DNA of 34,136 bases from Bacteroidales bacterium UBA3289 (GTDB taxonomy: Bacteria; Bacteroidota; Bacteroidia; Bacteroidales; UBA932): positions 229,800 through 263,935 of the forward strand of contig DETL01000014.1 of NCBI GenBank assembly GCA_002361625.1. Direction: 5' to 3'. Positions 25,292 through 32,935 of this stretch are shown here, in pieces. The notes under the pieces are model-generated. The model had not been told where the DNA came from. It was given only the letters and a program-made list of their open reading frames with translations, and ran no database searches. Made by a program: the position numbers and the translations under genes. Each line of letters starts with the position of its first letter. Position 1 is the stretch's first letter.

Positions 25292-27394
25292 ATGGATCCA
25301 ACCAAGAAGAGAAGGGTTTCCCGCCTGTTCATCGTCGTAATCGCCGCCATCCTGGTGGAGATTATCTCCATCGCGCAGTATGAACGGGTCAAGTCGGCGA
25401 TGGAGGAGGAGATGGGCGTCCGGGCCCGGGTGGTCCTGGGTGCGATGGGCGCCGAAGTGGGGCACATGATGGAGCTCACGGAAGCGACGATGCGGGAAAA
25501 CATGTGGAAAGTGCAGCAGGATCTCGAACATCCCGATTCTGCCTTCATCTCCCTGGTCTATCTGGTGGATGACAATCCCCATGTCATCGGCGGTTTCCTG
25601 ACCTTCGTCCCGGATTACTACCCTTCCAAAGGCCGTCTGTTCGAGCCTTACGTCAAGAAAAGCGACGGCGTCATCACGCTGTCGCAATTCGCCGGCCAGG
25701 ACCATGATTATACCCAGAACGAGTTTTTCAAGCGGGCGCTGGATTCCAGGCGTCCTTTCTGGTCGGAGCCCTATGTCGATGCCGCCGATTCATCGGAAAC
25801 CTTGATCACGTATGCGGCCCCGGTCCTGGACGGAAAGGGGCGGATCGCCGCCATTTGCGGCCTGGATATGGATGTTTCCTGGCTGGGAGACACCCTGAAT
25901 GCCAGGCAGCCCTTCCCTTCGTCCTTCGGCCTCCTGTTGACGGACGACGGCGCGCTGGTCGCCGGTCCGCCGGAAAGCCGGACCTCCCGGGCCGATTTGG
26001 AAGCGGCCCTCGAGGAGATCCGTCATGGCGAGGGCCAAAACGACGGAAAGGAGATTTCCTACCGCAGTTACCAGATGGTCCGGGCTCCTTACTGGCAGGT
26101 TGTGCAAGTGTACCGTACCCAAGAGGTTTACGCCCGTATCTGGAAGATGCGGCGACAGCAGGTCCTGCTAGTGCTCCTGGGCCTGGCCATTCTCGCTTTC
26201 ATGATTGAGCGTTTCGCCCGCAGTGAAGCCAAGCTCCGGGAAGCGTCCGCGGAACAGGCCCGCATGAGCGGCGAACTTACGGTCGCCCGGCGCATTCAGC
26301 AGGAAATGCTTCCCAAGACGTTCCCTTCCTTTGTGTATGGCTCCCTGGAGCCGGCCCGGGAAGTGGGCGGAGATATCTTCGACTTTTATACCCGTGACGG
26401 CAAGCTGTTCTTCTGCATCGGCGACGTGGCTGGAAAGGGGGCAGCCTCGGCCATGCTGATGTCGGTGGCCCATTCCCTTTTCCGTATGGTTACCCGGACG
26501 GAGGAGGATCCCGCCCGGATTCTGTCCGTCCTCAATGGCGAACTTTGCCGGGGTAATGACAGCAACATGTTCGTAACCTTCTTTGTCGGCTGCCTGGACC
26601 AGTATTCCGGCGAGCTGGACTACGCTACGGCCGGCCATGAAAAACCGTTCGTTCTTGCGGAGGATGTTACCCTGTTGCCCGCCAAGCCCAATCTTCCCCT
26701 CGGCGTTTTCCCGGACACGCACTTTGAGGGACAGAATTGCACGCTCTCTCCCGGCACGACGCTTTTCTTATACACGGATGGTCTGACCGAATCCAAGAAC
26801 GTGGACCGGAAGCCGTTTGGACGGGACCGGGTGGAGGCCGTTCTGAAATCCTTCATGAAATCCACGGACCAGTCTCCGGCTACCCTGGCATCCGTTTTGA
26901 GCAAAGCAGCCCATAATTTCGCTGGGAAAGCGCCCCAGAGCGACGATCTGACGATGCTTGTCATCCGCTTTGCTCCGGAGGCTATCCTTCGTGATCAGAT
27001 TACCCTGGTCAATGACATCAAGGAAGTGAGCCGGCTGAACGAATTTGTCAAGGCGTTTTGTGGAAAGCTCGATATCGTTCCGAAGACGATGGCCGCCTTA
27101 CGGCTTGCGCTGGAAGAATCGGTGGTTAATGTCATTAACTACGCCTATCCTTCCGGGTACAAGGGTTCGGTGGATATCCTCGCCGAAAGTGACCGGAAGC
27201 AGTTGCGCTTTACCATTACGGATTCCGGCACACCTTTTGATCCGACGACCGTCCTGGAGGCCGATACGACCTTGGAGGCCGAGGATCGGCCGATCGGCGG
27301 ACTGGGGGTTCTGCTTACCCGCAAGATGATGGATTCGATCTCCTATTCCCGTCGCCATGGACAGAATGTTTTACTTTTAACAAAATACTTATGA
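25292..27394 (+). CDS. Membrane SpoIIE-type PP2C phosphatase fused to an RsbW-like kinase domain
   Basis: A 700-residue signalling protein. Transmembrane segment 11-28, an extracytoplasmic region of about 30-280 resembling a Cache sensor, transmembrane segment 291-309, then a short coiled coil (SEAKLREASAEQARMSGEL). The PP2C/SpoIIE domain has GGDIFDFY (Asp361, Asp364), GDVAGKG, YTDGLTE and SDDLTML. At the C-terminus is a GHKL ATPase of the RsbW/SpoIIAB kind: LEESVVNVINYAY (Glu609, Asn613), DSGTPFDP and GGLGVLL. Such proteins set the phosphorylation state of a STAS antagonist, and that partner is the next gene, whose start overlaps the stop here. Having phosphatase and kinase in one chain is the notable point. 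The output target (sigma factor or other) is not visible. Confidence 0.93.
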   Translation: MDPTKKRRVSRLFIVVIAAILVEIISIAQYERVKSAMEEEMGVRARVVLGAMGAEVGHMMELTEATMRENMWKVQQDLEHPDSAFISLVYLVDDNPHVIGGFLTFVPDYYPSKGRLFEPYVKKSDGVITLSQFAGQDHDYTQNEFFKRALDSRRPFWSEPYVDAADSSETLITYAAPVLDGKGRIAAICGLDMDVSWLGDTLNARQPFPSSFGLLLTDDGALVAGPPESRTSRADLEAALEEIRHGEGQNDGKEISYRSYQMVRAPYWQVVQVYRTQEVYARIWKMRRQQVLLVLLGLAILAFMIERFARSEAKLREASAEQARMSGELTVARRIQQEMLPKTFPSFVYGSLEPAREVGGDIFDFYTRDGKLFFCIGDVAGKGAASAMLMSVAHSLFRMVTRTEEDPARILSVLNGELCRGNDSNMFVTFFVGCLDQYSGELDYATAGHEKPFVLAEDVTLLPAKPNLPLGVFPDTHFEGQNCTLSPGTTLFLYTDGLTESKNVDRKPFGRDRVEAVLKSFMKSTDQSPATLASVLSKAAHNFAGKAPQSDDLTMLVIRFAPEAILRDQITLVNDIKEVSRLNEFVKAFCGKLDIVPKTMAALRLALEESVVNVINYAYPSGYKGSVDILAESDRKQLRFTITDSGTPFDPTTVLEADTTLEAEDRPIGGLGVLLTRKMMDSISYSRRHGQNVLLLTKYL

Positions 27395-27696
27395 TGACTA
27401 CTTCGATTCAGGAACTGGACGGCAAACTGGTCGCTACCCTTTCCGGCGAACTGGACACTGCCGCCGCACGGGAAACTGAGCAGGCTCTTCAGCCTCTTCT
27501 GGATAGTATGGGGAAGCCTGTCATTATCGACTGTACTTCCCTGGAGTACATTTCTTCGAGCGGTCTCCGGATTCTGCTGGGCATTCTCAAGCAGAGCAAG
27601 GCTAGCGGTTCGAGCGTCGTGCTCCGGAATGTCAATGATGTGATTCGTGAGGTTCTGGAGCTTACGGGTTTTGTCAGTCTGTTTGAATTCGAATAG
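27391..27696 (+). CDS. STAS-domain anti-sigma-factor antagonist
   Basis: A 101-residue single STAS domain related to SpoIIAA/RsbV. The switch region is DCTSLEYISSSGLRILLG; by alignment with SpoIIAA, Ser56 is the phosphorylated serine, while the usual Asp just before it is Ser here. The ATG overlaps the TGA of the phosphatase/kinase gene (ATGATGA); the next ATG is an equally possible start. The expected cycle is phosphorylation by the fused kinase domain and dephosphorylation by the PP2C domain. No sigma factor is encoded nearby. Confidence 0.92.
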   Translation: MMTTSIQELDGKLVATLSGELDTAAARETEQALQPLLDSMGKPVIIDCTSLEYISSSGLRILLGILKQSKASGSSVVLRNVNDVIREVLELTGFVSLFEFE

Positions 27697-27698
27697 GC

Positions 27699-28118
27699 AT
27701 GGTTTCTTATTTTACCGAGGACATTGCCTTCCCTTTCAAGGAAAAACGCCTGACTTCCCGTTGGCTTAAATTTGTTGCCGAGAGTGAATCCAAGCGTCTC
27801 GGAGATATTGCGATTATATTTTGTTCCGATCATTATATTCTGGATGTCAATATAAAATATCTGCAACACGATTATTTTACAGATATTATTACTTTCGATT
27901 ATTGTGAGGGGAACCGTCTTTCGGGTGACCTTTTTATCTCCGTGGATTCCGTACGCGAGAACGCCTCTTTTTATGGCGTTGAATTCGCCGACGAGATGAA
28001 CCGCGTCATCGTCCATGGTCTCCTTCACCTGATCGGGTATGACGATCATACGGAGGAGGATATTGCCACGATGCGGGCCAAGGAGAATTACTATCTGTCT
28101 CAGCGTGGACTCATTTGA
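27699..28118 (+). CDS. ybeY: Endoribonuclease YbeY (rRNA maturation)
   Basis: A 139-residue metalloprotein with the zinc motif HGLLHLIGYDDH (H-x3-H-x5-H) near the C-terminus and the family segment DIITFDY upstream. YbeY takes part in 16S rRNA 3'-end processing and ribosome quality control. It starts 2 bases after the STAS stop, so it belongs to the same operon, and its last 14 bases overlap the mnmG start. Confidence 0.95.
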   Translation: MVSYFTEDIAFPFKEKRLTSRWLKFVAESESKRLGDIAIIFCSDHYILDVNIKYLQHDYFTDIITFDYCEGNRLSGDLFISVDSVRENASFYGVEFADEMNRVIVHGLLHLIGYDDHTEEDIATMRAKENYYLSQRGLI

Positions 28119-29961
28119 CATCATCGTAATCGGTGGCGGCCATGCCGGCTGTGAAGCGGCGATGGCCGCTGCGACTTTAGGTTCGAGCGTTCTGCTTGTT
28201 TCGCCCGACTTGAACGGGTTTGCCAAGATGTCTTGTAACCCGGCGGTCGGCGGTATCGCCAAAGGACAGATCGTACGGGAGATCGATGCGCTGGGCGGAT
28301 GGACCGGAATCGTGACGGATGCGGCAACGCTTCAGTTCCGGATGCTGAACCGGTCCAAAGGTCCCGCCATGTGGAGTCCGCGTGCCCAATGTGATAAACT
28401 GGCCTTCTCCCTGAAATGGCGCGAAGTCTTGTTAAGTAATTCTAACTTAACGGTTTACGCGGATTTTGCCGAAAATCTTCTCTTTGAGAACGGCGTTTTG
28501 ACCGGCGTCCGTACGATTACCGGGGCAATTTTCCATTCTCGTGCGGTTGTTTTGACGGCCGGAACCTTCCTGAACGGTCGGATGTTCATCGGGCAGCATT
28601 CCTTCGAAGGCGGACGGATCGGCGAGCCGGCGTCCTACCGGGTCTCGGATCAGCTCGCTTCTCTTGGAATTCCCACGGCCCGTATGAAAACGGGTACACC
28701 TCCCCGGATCGATGTCCGGTCCATCGACCTCTCTTCGCTTCCGCCCCAAGTTGGTGATGAGAATCCGGCCCGTTTCTCTTTCCTGAACCGCCCTTCGGCA
28801 ATCCAGTCCGGGTCGCCCCAGATGGAGTGCTTTATTCTCCATACGAACGAAAAGGTCCATGACATCCTTCGTTCCGGCTTCGATCGTTCTCCCCTGTTTT
28901 CCGGGATGATCCATGGACGCGGGCCCAGGTATTGTCCTTCCATCGAAGACAAGCTGCGTACCTTTGCCGATAAGGATTCCCACCAGCTTTTCCTGGAACC
29001 GGAGGGCAGGACCAGTCCGGAATATTATCTTCAGGGGTTCTCTTCTTCCCTTCCCTTGGATGTCCAGTTGAGGGCACTTCATGCCATCCCTGGCCTTGAA
29101 AATGCTGTCGTTTTCAAGCCAGCTTATGCGGTAGAATACGATTATTTCGATCCACAGTATCTGCATTATTCTCTGGAATCCCGTGTCGTTCCTGGCCTTT
29201 TCCTGGCAGGACAAGTCAATGGTACCACGGGTTATGAAGAAGCCGCTGCACAGGGCTTGATGGCCGGTATAAACGCCCATCTTAAGCTTTCCGAGAAGGA
29301 ACCATTTATCCTTCGCCGTGATCAGGCTTATATCGGCGTTTTGATCGACGACCTGATCAATAAGGGTGTAGATGAGCCCTATCGGATGTTCACCTCTCGG
29401 GCTGAATATCGGATTCTTCTTCGTCAGGACAACGCCGATCTTCGTTTGACTGCGCTTTCTCATTCGCTGGGACTTGCCTCTGAGGAGAGTTATGCTGCTG
29501 TCTGCCAGAAGCAGGAACAAATCGAAACGCTCTCGTCTGTGTGTGAAACCAAGAAAGTTCGTGCAGATCTCGTTAACGATTTTCTAACCGCTTTGGGTTC
29601 TACTCCTCTTATGGATTCCCGTAAGTTATCCGAGCTGATAGCTCGTCCAGAGATCTCTCTAGCGGATTTGCTGAAGATTGTTCCATGTGGAACATTCCCC
29701 GATGAGGTCGTCGAGGCAGTCGAGATTGCCTTTAAATATGCCGGCTATATTGAGCGGGAGAAACAGCAAGCGGAAAAGAACAATCGCCTGGAGTATATCA
29801 AGATTCCATCCGACTTTGACTTCAACTCCGTTCAGTCTCTCTCCATCGAGTGCCGCCAGAAACTGATGCGCTATCGGCCCGCGACCATCGCCCAAGCTTC
29901 CCGCATCTCTGGTGTCTCCCCCGCCGACATTGCAGTCTTACTCGTTTACTTCGGTCGATAG
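28105..29961 (+). CDS. mnmG: tRNA uridine-5-carboxymethylaminomethyl modification enzyme MnmG
   Basis: I start at the GTG 28105-28107, giving 618 residues (VDSFDIIVIGGGHAGCEAA). The open frame extends further 5' (ATG at 28039) but those 22 residues are basic, unlike the family, and lie inside ybeY. MnmG (GidA) is a FAD protein that with MnmE installs cmnm5U at the tRNA wobble position. Visible features: FAD motif GGGHAG, CNPAVGGIAKGQ, TGTPPRI, GQVNGTTGYEEAAAQGL and the C-terminal helical YAGYIEREKQQAEK. Length is normal. A parS-like 16-mer lies inside it at 29679-29694. It is the final gene of the operon and convergent with ruvA. Confidence 0.97.
   Translation: MDSFDIIVIGGGHAGCEAAMAAATLGSSVLLVSPDLNGFAKMSCNPAVGGIAKGQIVREIDALGGWTGIVTDAATLQFRMLNRSKGPAMWSPRAQCDKLAFSLKWREVLLSNSNLTVYADFAENLLFENGVLTGVRTITGAIFHSRAVVLTAGTFLNGRMFIGQHSFEGGRIGEPASYRVSDQLASLGIPTARMKTGTPPRIDVRSIDLSSLPPQVGDENPARFSFLNRPSAIQSGSPQMECFILHTNEKVHDILRSGFDRSPLFSGMIHGRGPRYCPSIEDKLRTFADKDSHQLFLEPEGRTSPEYYLQGFSSSLPLDVQLRALHAIPGLENAVVFKPAYAVEYDYFDPQYLHYSLESRVVPGLFLAGQVNGTTGYEEAAAQGLMAGINAHLKLSEKEPFILRRDQAYIGVLIDDLINKGVDEPYRMFTSRAEYRILLRQDNADLRLTALSHSLGLASEESYAAVCQKQEQIETLSSVCETKKVRADLVNDFLTALGSTPLMDSRKLSELIARPEISLADLLKIVPCGTFPDEVVEAVEIAFKYAGYIEREKQQAEKNNRLEYIKIPSDFDFNSVQSLSIECRQKLMRYRPATIAQASRISGVSPADIAVLLVYFGR
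29679..29694. other. parS-like site 1 (inside mnmG)
   Basis: TGTTCCATGTGGAACA differs at one base from the palindrome TGTTCCACGTGGAACA, a known ParB/Spo0J binding site type. It is in the coding frame of mnmG (reading VPCGTFP), as parS sites often are. Confidence 0.65.
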
Positions 29962-29972
29962 CACCTGTTCTT

Positions 29973-29988
29973 TGTTCCACGTAGAACA
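29973..29988. other. parS-like site 2 (after mnmG)
   Basis: TGTTCCACGTAGAACA, one base from TGTTCCACGTGGAACA, lies 12 bases beyond the mnmG stop and 294 bases from site 1. Confidence 0.65.
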
Positions 29989-29996
29989 TTTACTCC

Positions 29997-30130
29997 GGTA
30001 GAGGGTATTATTTCGCAAACCGTCTCCGCTTCGCTCCGACCCCTCCCAAACGCGGCAGGAGCCGTGTTTGGGCCCCTCCCTCTTATATGGCCGAGGGTGG
30101 CCATAGGTTTGCGAAATAACACCCTCTACC
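29997..30130. repeat. 134-bp MITE-like element with 25-bp terminal inverted repeats
   Basis: The left arm 29997-30021 and right arm 30106-30130 are inverted copies with one mismatch (start GGTAGAGGGT, end ACCCTCTACC). Nested inside are CCCAAACGCGGC (30045-30056) pairing with GCCGTGTTTGGG (30061-30072) and TATGGCC (30086-30092) pairing with GGCCATA (30099-30105). There is no ORF for a transposase. I see no clear target-site duplication. It could be a non-autonomous mobile element or a structured intergenic repeat. Confidence 0.7.
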
Positions 30131-30177
30131 TGCGTTTTGTCGCATAATCAAAAGAAGATTTAGATTTGCACCCTATA

Positions 30178-30258
30178 GCCCCCAGAAATAAGGGAAAGGG
30201 ATAGACCTCGGCCGATTTTTTCATGAGGACGAGGTCTATCCCTTTCCCGTCTGGGGGC
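30178..30258. repeat. Long near-perfect hairpin downstream of ruvA
   Basis: GCCCCCAG (30178-30185) pairs with CTGGGGGC (30251-30258), and after a small internal loop a 19-bp perfect stem (30192-30210 with 30230-30248) encloses a 19-base loop containing TTTTTT. It begins 22 bases past the ruvA stop on the minus strand. There is no U-run after the stem, so it is not a standard terminator. Confidence 0.75.
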
Positions 30259-30280
30259 GTAAGCTATGAAATAATGCCTT

Positions 30281-30868
30281 TTAAAGGCGCTTGAGGGCGG
30301 ATTTGATGATGTCTTCGACGCGGGCCTGCGGGTTTTCTTTGAGGATCGCCGGCATGACTTTGTTGATGGCGGCCTTGGAGAAGCCCAGCATGACAAGGGC
30401 CGTGGTGGCCTCATCCACGACGGCGCTGGAATCGACCTTCAGGAGAACGCCAGTGTCGGCACCGGCTCCCTTGACGATCTTGTCTTTCAGTTCCAGGACC
30501 AGCCGCTGGGCGCTCTTTAGACCGATTCCCTTTACGCTTTTGATCTTGTTGATGTCCTCCGCCAGGATTGCATTCCGGATCTCCTCCGAGGTGAGGGAGG
30601 AAAGCATCATCCGGGCGGAATTGACGCCGATTCCCGAAACACCGATCAGCAGCCGGAACAGCTCCCGTTCGTCTTTGGTAGCAAAACCATAAAAGAGTTC
30701 TTCGTCTTCGCGGATGTAGTGGTGGATATAGGCGACGGTCTGCGTCTGCAACTGAAGAGCCTCGTAGGTTTGGAGGGAGATCAGGATGCTGTAGCCGATG
30801 CCGCCGCATTCGAGGATGAGTTCCGTAGGGGTAAGCTCGATGATTTGTCCTTTGATGTAATCTATCAT
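30281..30868 (-). CDS. ruvA: Holliday junction branch migration protein RuvA
   Basis: A 195-residue protein of normal length. The N-terminal OB-fold starts MIDYIKGQIIEL and includes HHYIREDEELFYGF. Two helix-hairpin-helix motifs follow (GVSGIGVNSARMML and VKGIGLKSAQRLVLELKD), and the C-terminal domain III (ALVMLGFSKAAINKVM) contacts RuvB. RuvA tetramers bind four-way junctions and load the RuvB motor. A consensus promoter ends only 5 bases before the ATG, which suggests a leaderless or nearly leaderless mRNA. ruvB is not adjacent. Confidence 0.97.
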   Translation of the reverse strand: MIDYIKGQIIELTPTELILECGGIGYSILISLQTYEALQLQTQTVAYIHHYIREDEELFYGFATKDERELFRLLIGVSGIGVNSARMMLSSLTSEEIRNAILAEDINKIKSVKGIGLKSAQRLVLELKDKIVKGAGADTGVLLKVDSSAVVDEATTALVMLGFSKAAINKVMPAILKENPQARVEDIIKSALKRL

Positions 30869-30872
30869 ATCG

Positions 30873-30903
30873 CAAAATTATGTAAATTTGCAGACTTATC
30901 AAA
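30873..30903 (-). promoter_or_regulatory. Promoter of ruvA
   Basis: Minus strand TTTG (30903-30900), 19 bp, TAATTTTG (30880-30873): full consensus. The ATG begins at 30868, 5 bases after the -7 box. Confidence 0.75.
30883..30890 (+). promoter_or_regulatory. Candidate -7 box of the suf-folK operon
   Basis: TAAATTTG is a perfect -7 box 18 bases before the sufS ATG, but I find no TTTG at the right distance upstream. It lies inside the spacer of the opposed ruvA promoter. Confidence 0.45.
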
Positions 30904-30908
30904 GACGT

Positions 30909-32135
30909 ATGGTCGTTCAAGAATTCAGACGCCTGTTCCCCGCTCTCGGGGAGCGTGTATATGGAAAGCCGCTTGTCTATCTGGACAACGCGGCAACGTC
31001 CCAGCGTCCCCAAACGGTCCTGGACAAGCAGCGTGAACTGGCGGCCCGTTCCAATGCGAATATTCACCGCGCAGTGCATAAGCTGGCAGTCGATGCCACC
31101 GAAGAGTATGAGAAGACACGGGATGCCGTGAAGGATTTCCTGCACGCCGGAAGCCGGGAGGAAATCGTTTTTACTTCGGGGACCACGATGTCCATCAACC
31201 TGGTCGCCTCCTGTTTTGGGGAGGCCTTCGTTCACGAGGGAGACGAGATCATCGTTTCGGTGGCCGAGCACCATTCCAATATTGTTCCGTGGCAGCTGCT
31301 TTGCGCCCGCAAGAAAGCCGTCCTGAAAGTCCTTGAGATTGACGAATTCGGCGGGCTGCTCACCGAGAGCCTGGAAAAATTGATTTCTCAGCGCACCAAA
31401 ATAATCGCTATTGCGCACATTTCCAATGTGTTAGGCCTTGTTAACCCGGTTGCGGACATCATTGCAACGGCGCATAGGCACGGCGTTCCGGTGTTGGTGG
31501 ACGGCGCCCAGGGGAGCGTTCACGAGGTGGTGGATGTCCAGGCCCTCGACTGCGACTTCTATGCCTTCTCCGGACATAAGGTTTACGGACCGACCGGGAC
31601 CGGAGTCCTTTACGGGAAGAGAAAATGGCTGGAGGCCATGCCCCCCTATATGGGCGGAGGCGAAATGATCGAGACGGTGCGTTTTTCCGGAACGACCTAT
31701 GCCCCGATCCCCGGAAAATTCGAGGCGGGGACGCAGAACTTCAATACCATCCCGGCCTTGCAAGATTCCCTCGCGCTGGCAAAATCTTGCATGAGCGACC
31801 CGGAAATTATTGAAAATCAGAAGAATATCACGGAATATATTTTGGAGAATCTTGCAAAGGACCCCCGGATCCGTCTGTTTGGCGTTCCACGGGGAACATG
31901 GACCAAGATTCCGCTGTTCTCCTTCGTCGTGGAGGGGGCCCATCACGAAGACCTGGCGCTCATCCTGGACAAGATGGGCATCGCCGTCCGTTCCGGCCAG
32001 ATGTGTGCCGAGCCCCTCATGGACCGGTTCGGAGTCACCGGCATGCTCCGCGCTTCTTTCGCCCCTTACAATACGATGGAGGAGGCCGCGTATTTCGTGA
32101 AATGTTTGGATAAAGCAATTTCCATGTTGATATGA
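30909..32135 (+). CDS. sufS: Cysteine desulfurase SufS
   Basis: Starting at ATG 30909 gives 408 residues (MVVQEFRRLFPAL); an upstream TTG at 30888 lies within the -7 box and is rejected. The PLP-binding lysine is Lys224 in FSGHKVYGPTG, the cofactor His is in VAEHHSNIVPW, and the catalytic Cys366 lies in RSGQMCAEP. SufS takes sulfur from cysteine as a persulfide and passes it to SufE, whose gene overlaps it by ATGA. Group II desulfurases usually read RxGHHCAxP, so Gln-Met replaces His-His here. A parS-like sequence occurs inside at 31883-31898. Confidence 0.95.
   Translation: MVVQEFRRLFPALGERVYGKPLVYLDNAATSQRPQTVLDKQRELAARSNANIHRAVHKLAVDATEEYEKTRDAVKDFLHAGSREEIVFTSGTTMSINLVASCFGEAFVHEGDEIIVSVAEHHSNIVPWQLLCARKKAVLKVLEIDEFGGLLTESLEKLISQRTKIIAIAHISNVLGLVNPVADIIATAHRHGVPVLVDGAQGSVHEVVDVQALDCDFYAFSGHKVYGPTGTGVLYGKRKWLEAMPPYMGGGEMIETVRFSGTTYAPIPGKFEAGTQNFNTIPALQDSLALAKSCMSDPEIIENQKNITEYILENLAKDPRIRLFGVPRGTWTKIPLFSFVVEGAHHEDLALILDKMGIAVRSGQMCAEPLMDRFGVTGMLRASFAPYNTMEEAAYFVKCLDKAISMLI
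31883..31898. other. parS-like site 3 (inside sufS)
   Basis: CGTTCCACGGGGAACA, two bases from TGTTCCACGTGGAACA, about 1.9 kb from site 2. It is weaker than the other two and could be coincidence on its own. Confidence 0.4.
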
Positions 32136-32542
32136 GCCTGGAAGAGAAAAAGCAGGAAGTCATCGACGACTTCTCGATGTACGAGGAGTGGCTTGACAAG
32201 TATGAATATCTGATTGAACTGGGAAAGGCGCTGGAGCCGTATCCGGAAGGGGAGAAGACCGAGGAAAAGCTGATCAAGGGATGCCAGTCCCGGGTTTGGC
32301 TGGACTACGAACGCAAGGACGGGAAACTCTATTTCCGGGCCGACAGTGACGCGATCATCACGAAGGGAATCATTTCGCTTCTGATCAGCGTCTATTCCGG
32401 CCGTACGCCGGAGGAGATCGCCGGTGACGATTTTGGTTTCGTTGAGCAGATCGGCCTCCGCGAAAACCTGTCGCCGACCCGTGCCAACGGCCTTGTGTCC
32501 ATGATCGCCACCATCCGCCGTGCGGCGGAAGAGCAGATTTAA
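32132..32542 (+). CDS. sufE: SufE-family sulfur acceptor protein
   Basis: A 136-residue protein matching SufE in length and pattern: YEYLIELGKAL, KLIKGCQSRVWL with the sulfur-accepting Cys51, and a C-terminal LSPTRANGLVSMIATIR. It accepts persulfide from SufS and stimulates it. The ATGA overlap with sufS indicates coupled translation. Confidence 0.95.
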   Translation: MSLEEKKQEVIDDFSMYEEWLDKYEYLIELGKALEPYPEGEKTEEKLIKGCQSRVWLDYERKDGKLYFRADSDAIITKGIISLLISVYSGRTPEEIAGDDFGFVEQIGLRENLSPTRANGLVSMIATIRRAAEEQI

Positions 32543-32545
32543 CTT

Positions 32546-32932
32546 ATGGAAGAAAACAAGAATAACGAAGTGCTCACCGCCGAGGACGTGGCCGCCCTCC
32601 AGCCCCTGTATGCCGATGTCATCCTGGCGCTCAAACAGGTCTATGACCCGGAGATTCCGGTGAACATCTATGACCTCGGCCTGATTTACGAGCTCAATAT
32701 CGACAAGGCCCGGAAGGTGTCCATCGTGATGACCTTCACGGCCCCGAACTGCCCGATGGCCGATGATGTCCTGCACGAAGTGGAGGAGAGCGTGAAGCAG
32801 GTGCCGGGCGTGACGGGATGCTCCATCGAACTGACCTTCGATCCGGTCTGGGACCGGAGCATGCTGTCCGAAGAGGCCCGGGTGGACCTGGGGCTCGACT
32901 ACGAAGAGGACGATTACGGGAAACTCTCCTAG
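32546..32932 (+). CDS. MIP18/DUF59-family iron-sulfur assembly factor (SufT-like)
   Basis: A 128-residue protein of the MIP18 family: ALKQVYDPEIPVNIYDLGLIY near residue 30, then TFTAPNCPMADD with the conserved cysteine, and VELTFDPVWD-type ending (IELTFDPVWDRSML). Relatives (SufT, PaaD) assist maturation or delivery of Fe-S clusters. It follows sufE by 3 bases, and the context supports a SUF role. The scaffold genes sufBCD are not in the window. Confidence 0.9.
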   Translation: MEENKNNEVLTAEDVAALQPLYADVILALKQVYDPEIPVNIYDLGLIYELNIDKARKVSIVMTFTAPNCPMADDVLHEVEESVKQVPGVTGCSIELTFDPVWDRSMLSEEARVDLGLDYEEDDYGKLS

Positions 32933-32935
32933 GCA

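Larger units (their letters stand above)
29962..30280. other. Non-coding region between convergent mnmG and ruvA
   Basis: This 319-bp gap has no supportable gene. It is built almost wholly of inverted repeats: a parS-like site (29973-29988), a 134-bp element with 25-bp inverted ends (29997-30130), and an 81-bp hairpin (30178-30258). No canonical U-tract terminator is present, so these structures may also end both convergent transcripts. Confidence 0.75.

Noticed and set aside
28039..28104. ATG-started extension of MnmG
   Set aside because: The 22 additional residues are arginine-rich, overlap ybeY in another frame and precede the normal family N-terminus; the GTG at 28105 fits the usual length.
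29997..30258. CRISPR array
   Set aside because: The repeats are inverted rather than direct, with no regular spacers and no cas genes nearby.
29962..30280. Origin of replication between mnmG and ruvA
   Set aside because: Despite the parS-like sites I find no cluster of DnaA boxes, no AT-rich unwinding region and no dnaA; the gap is GC-rich and made of hairpins.
30160..30414. Minus-strand 84-codon open frame overlapping ruvA and the long hairpin
   Set aside because: It consists of an out-of-frame part of ruvA followed by hairpin sequence and has no credible start context.
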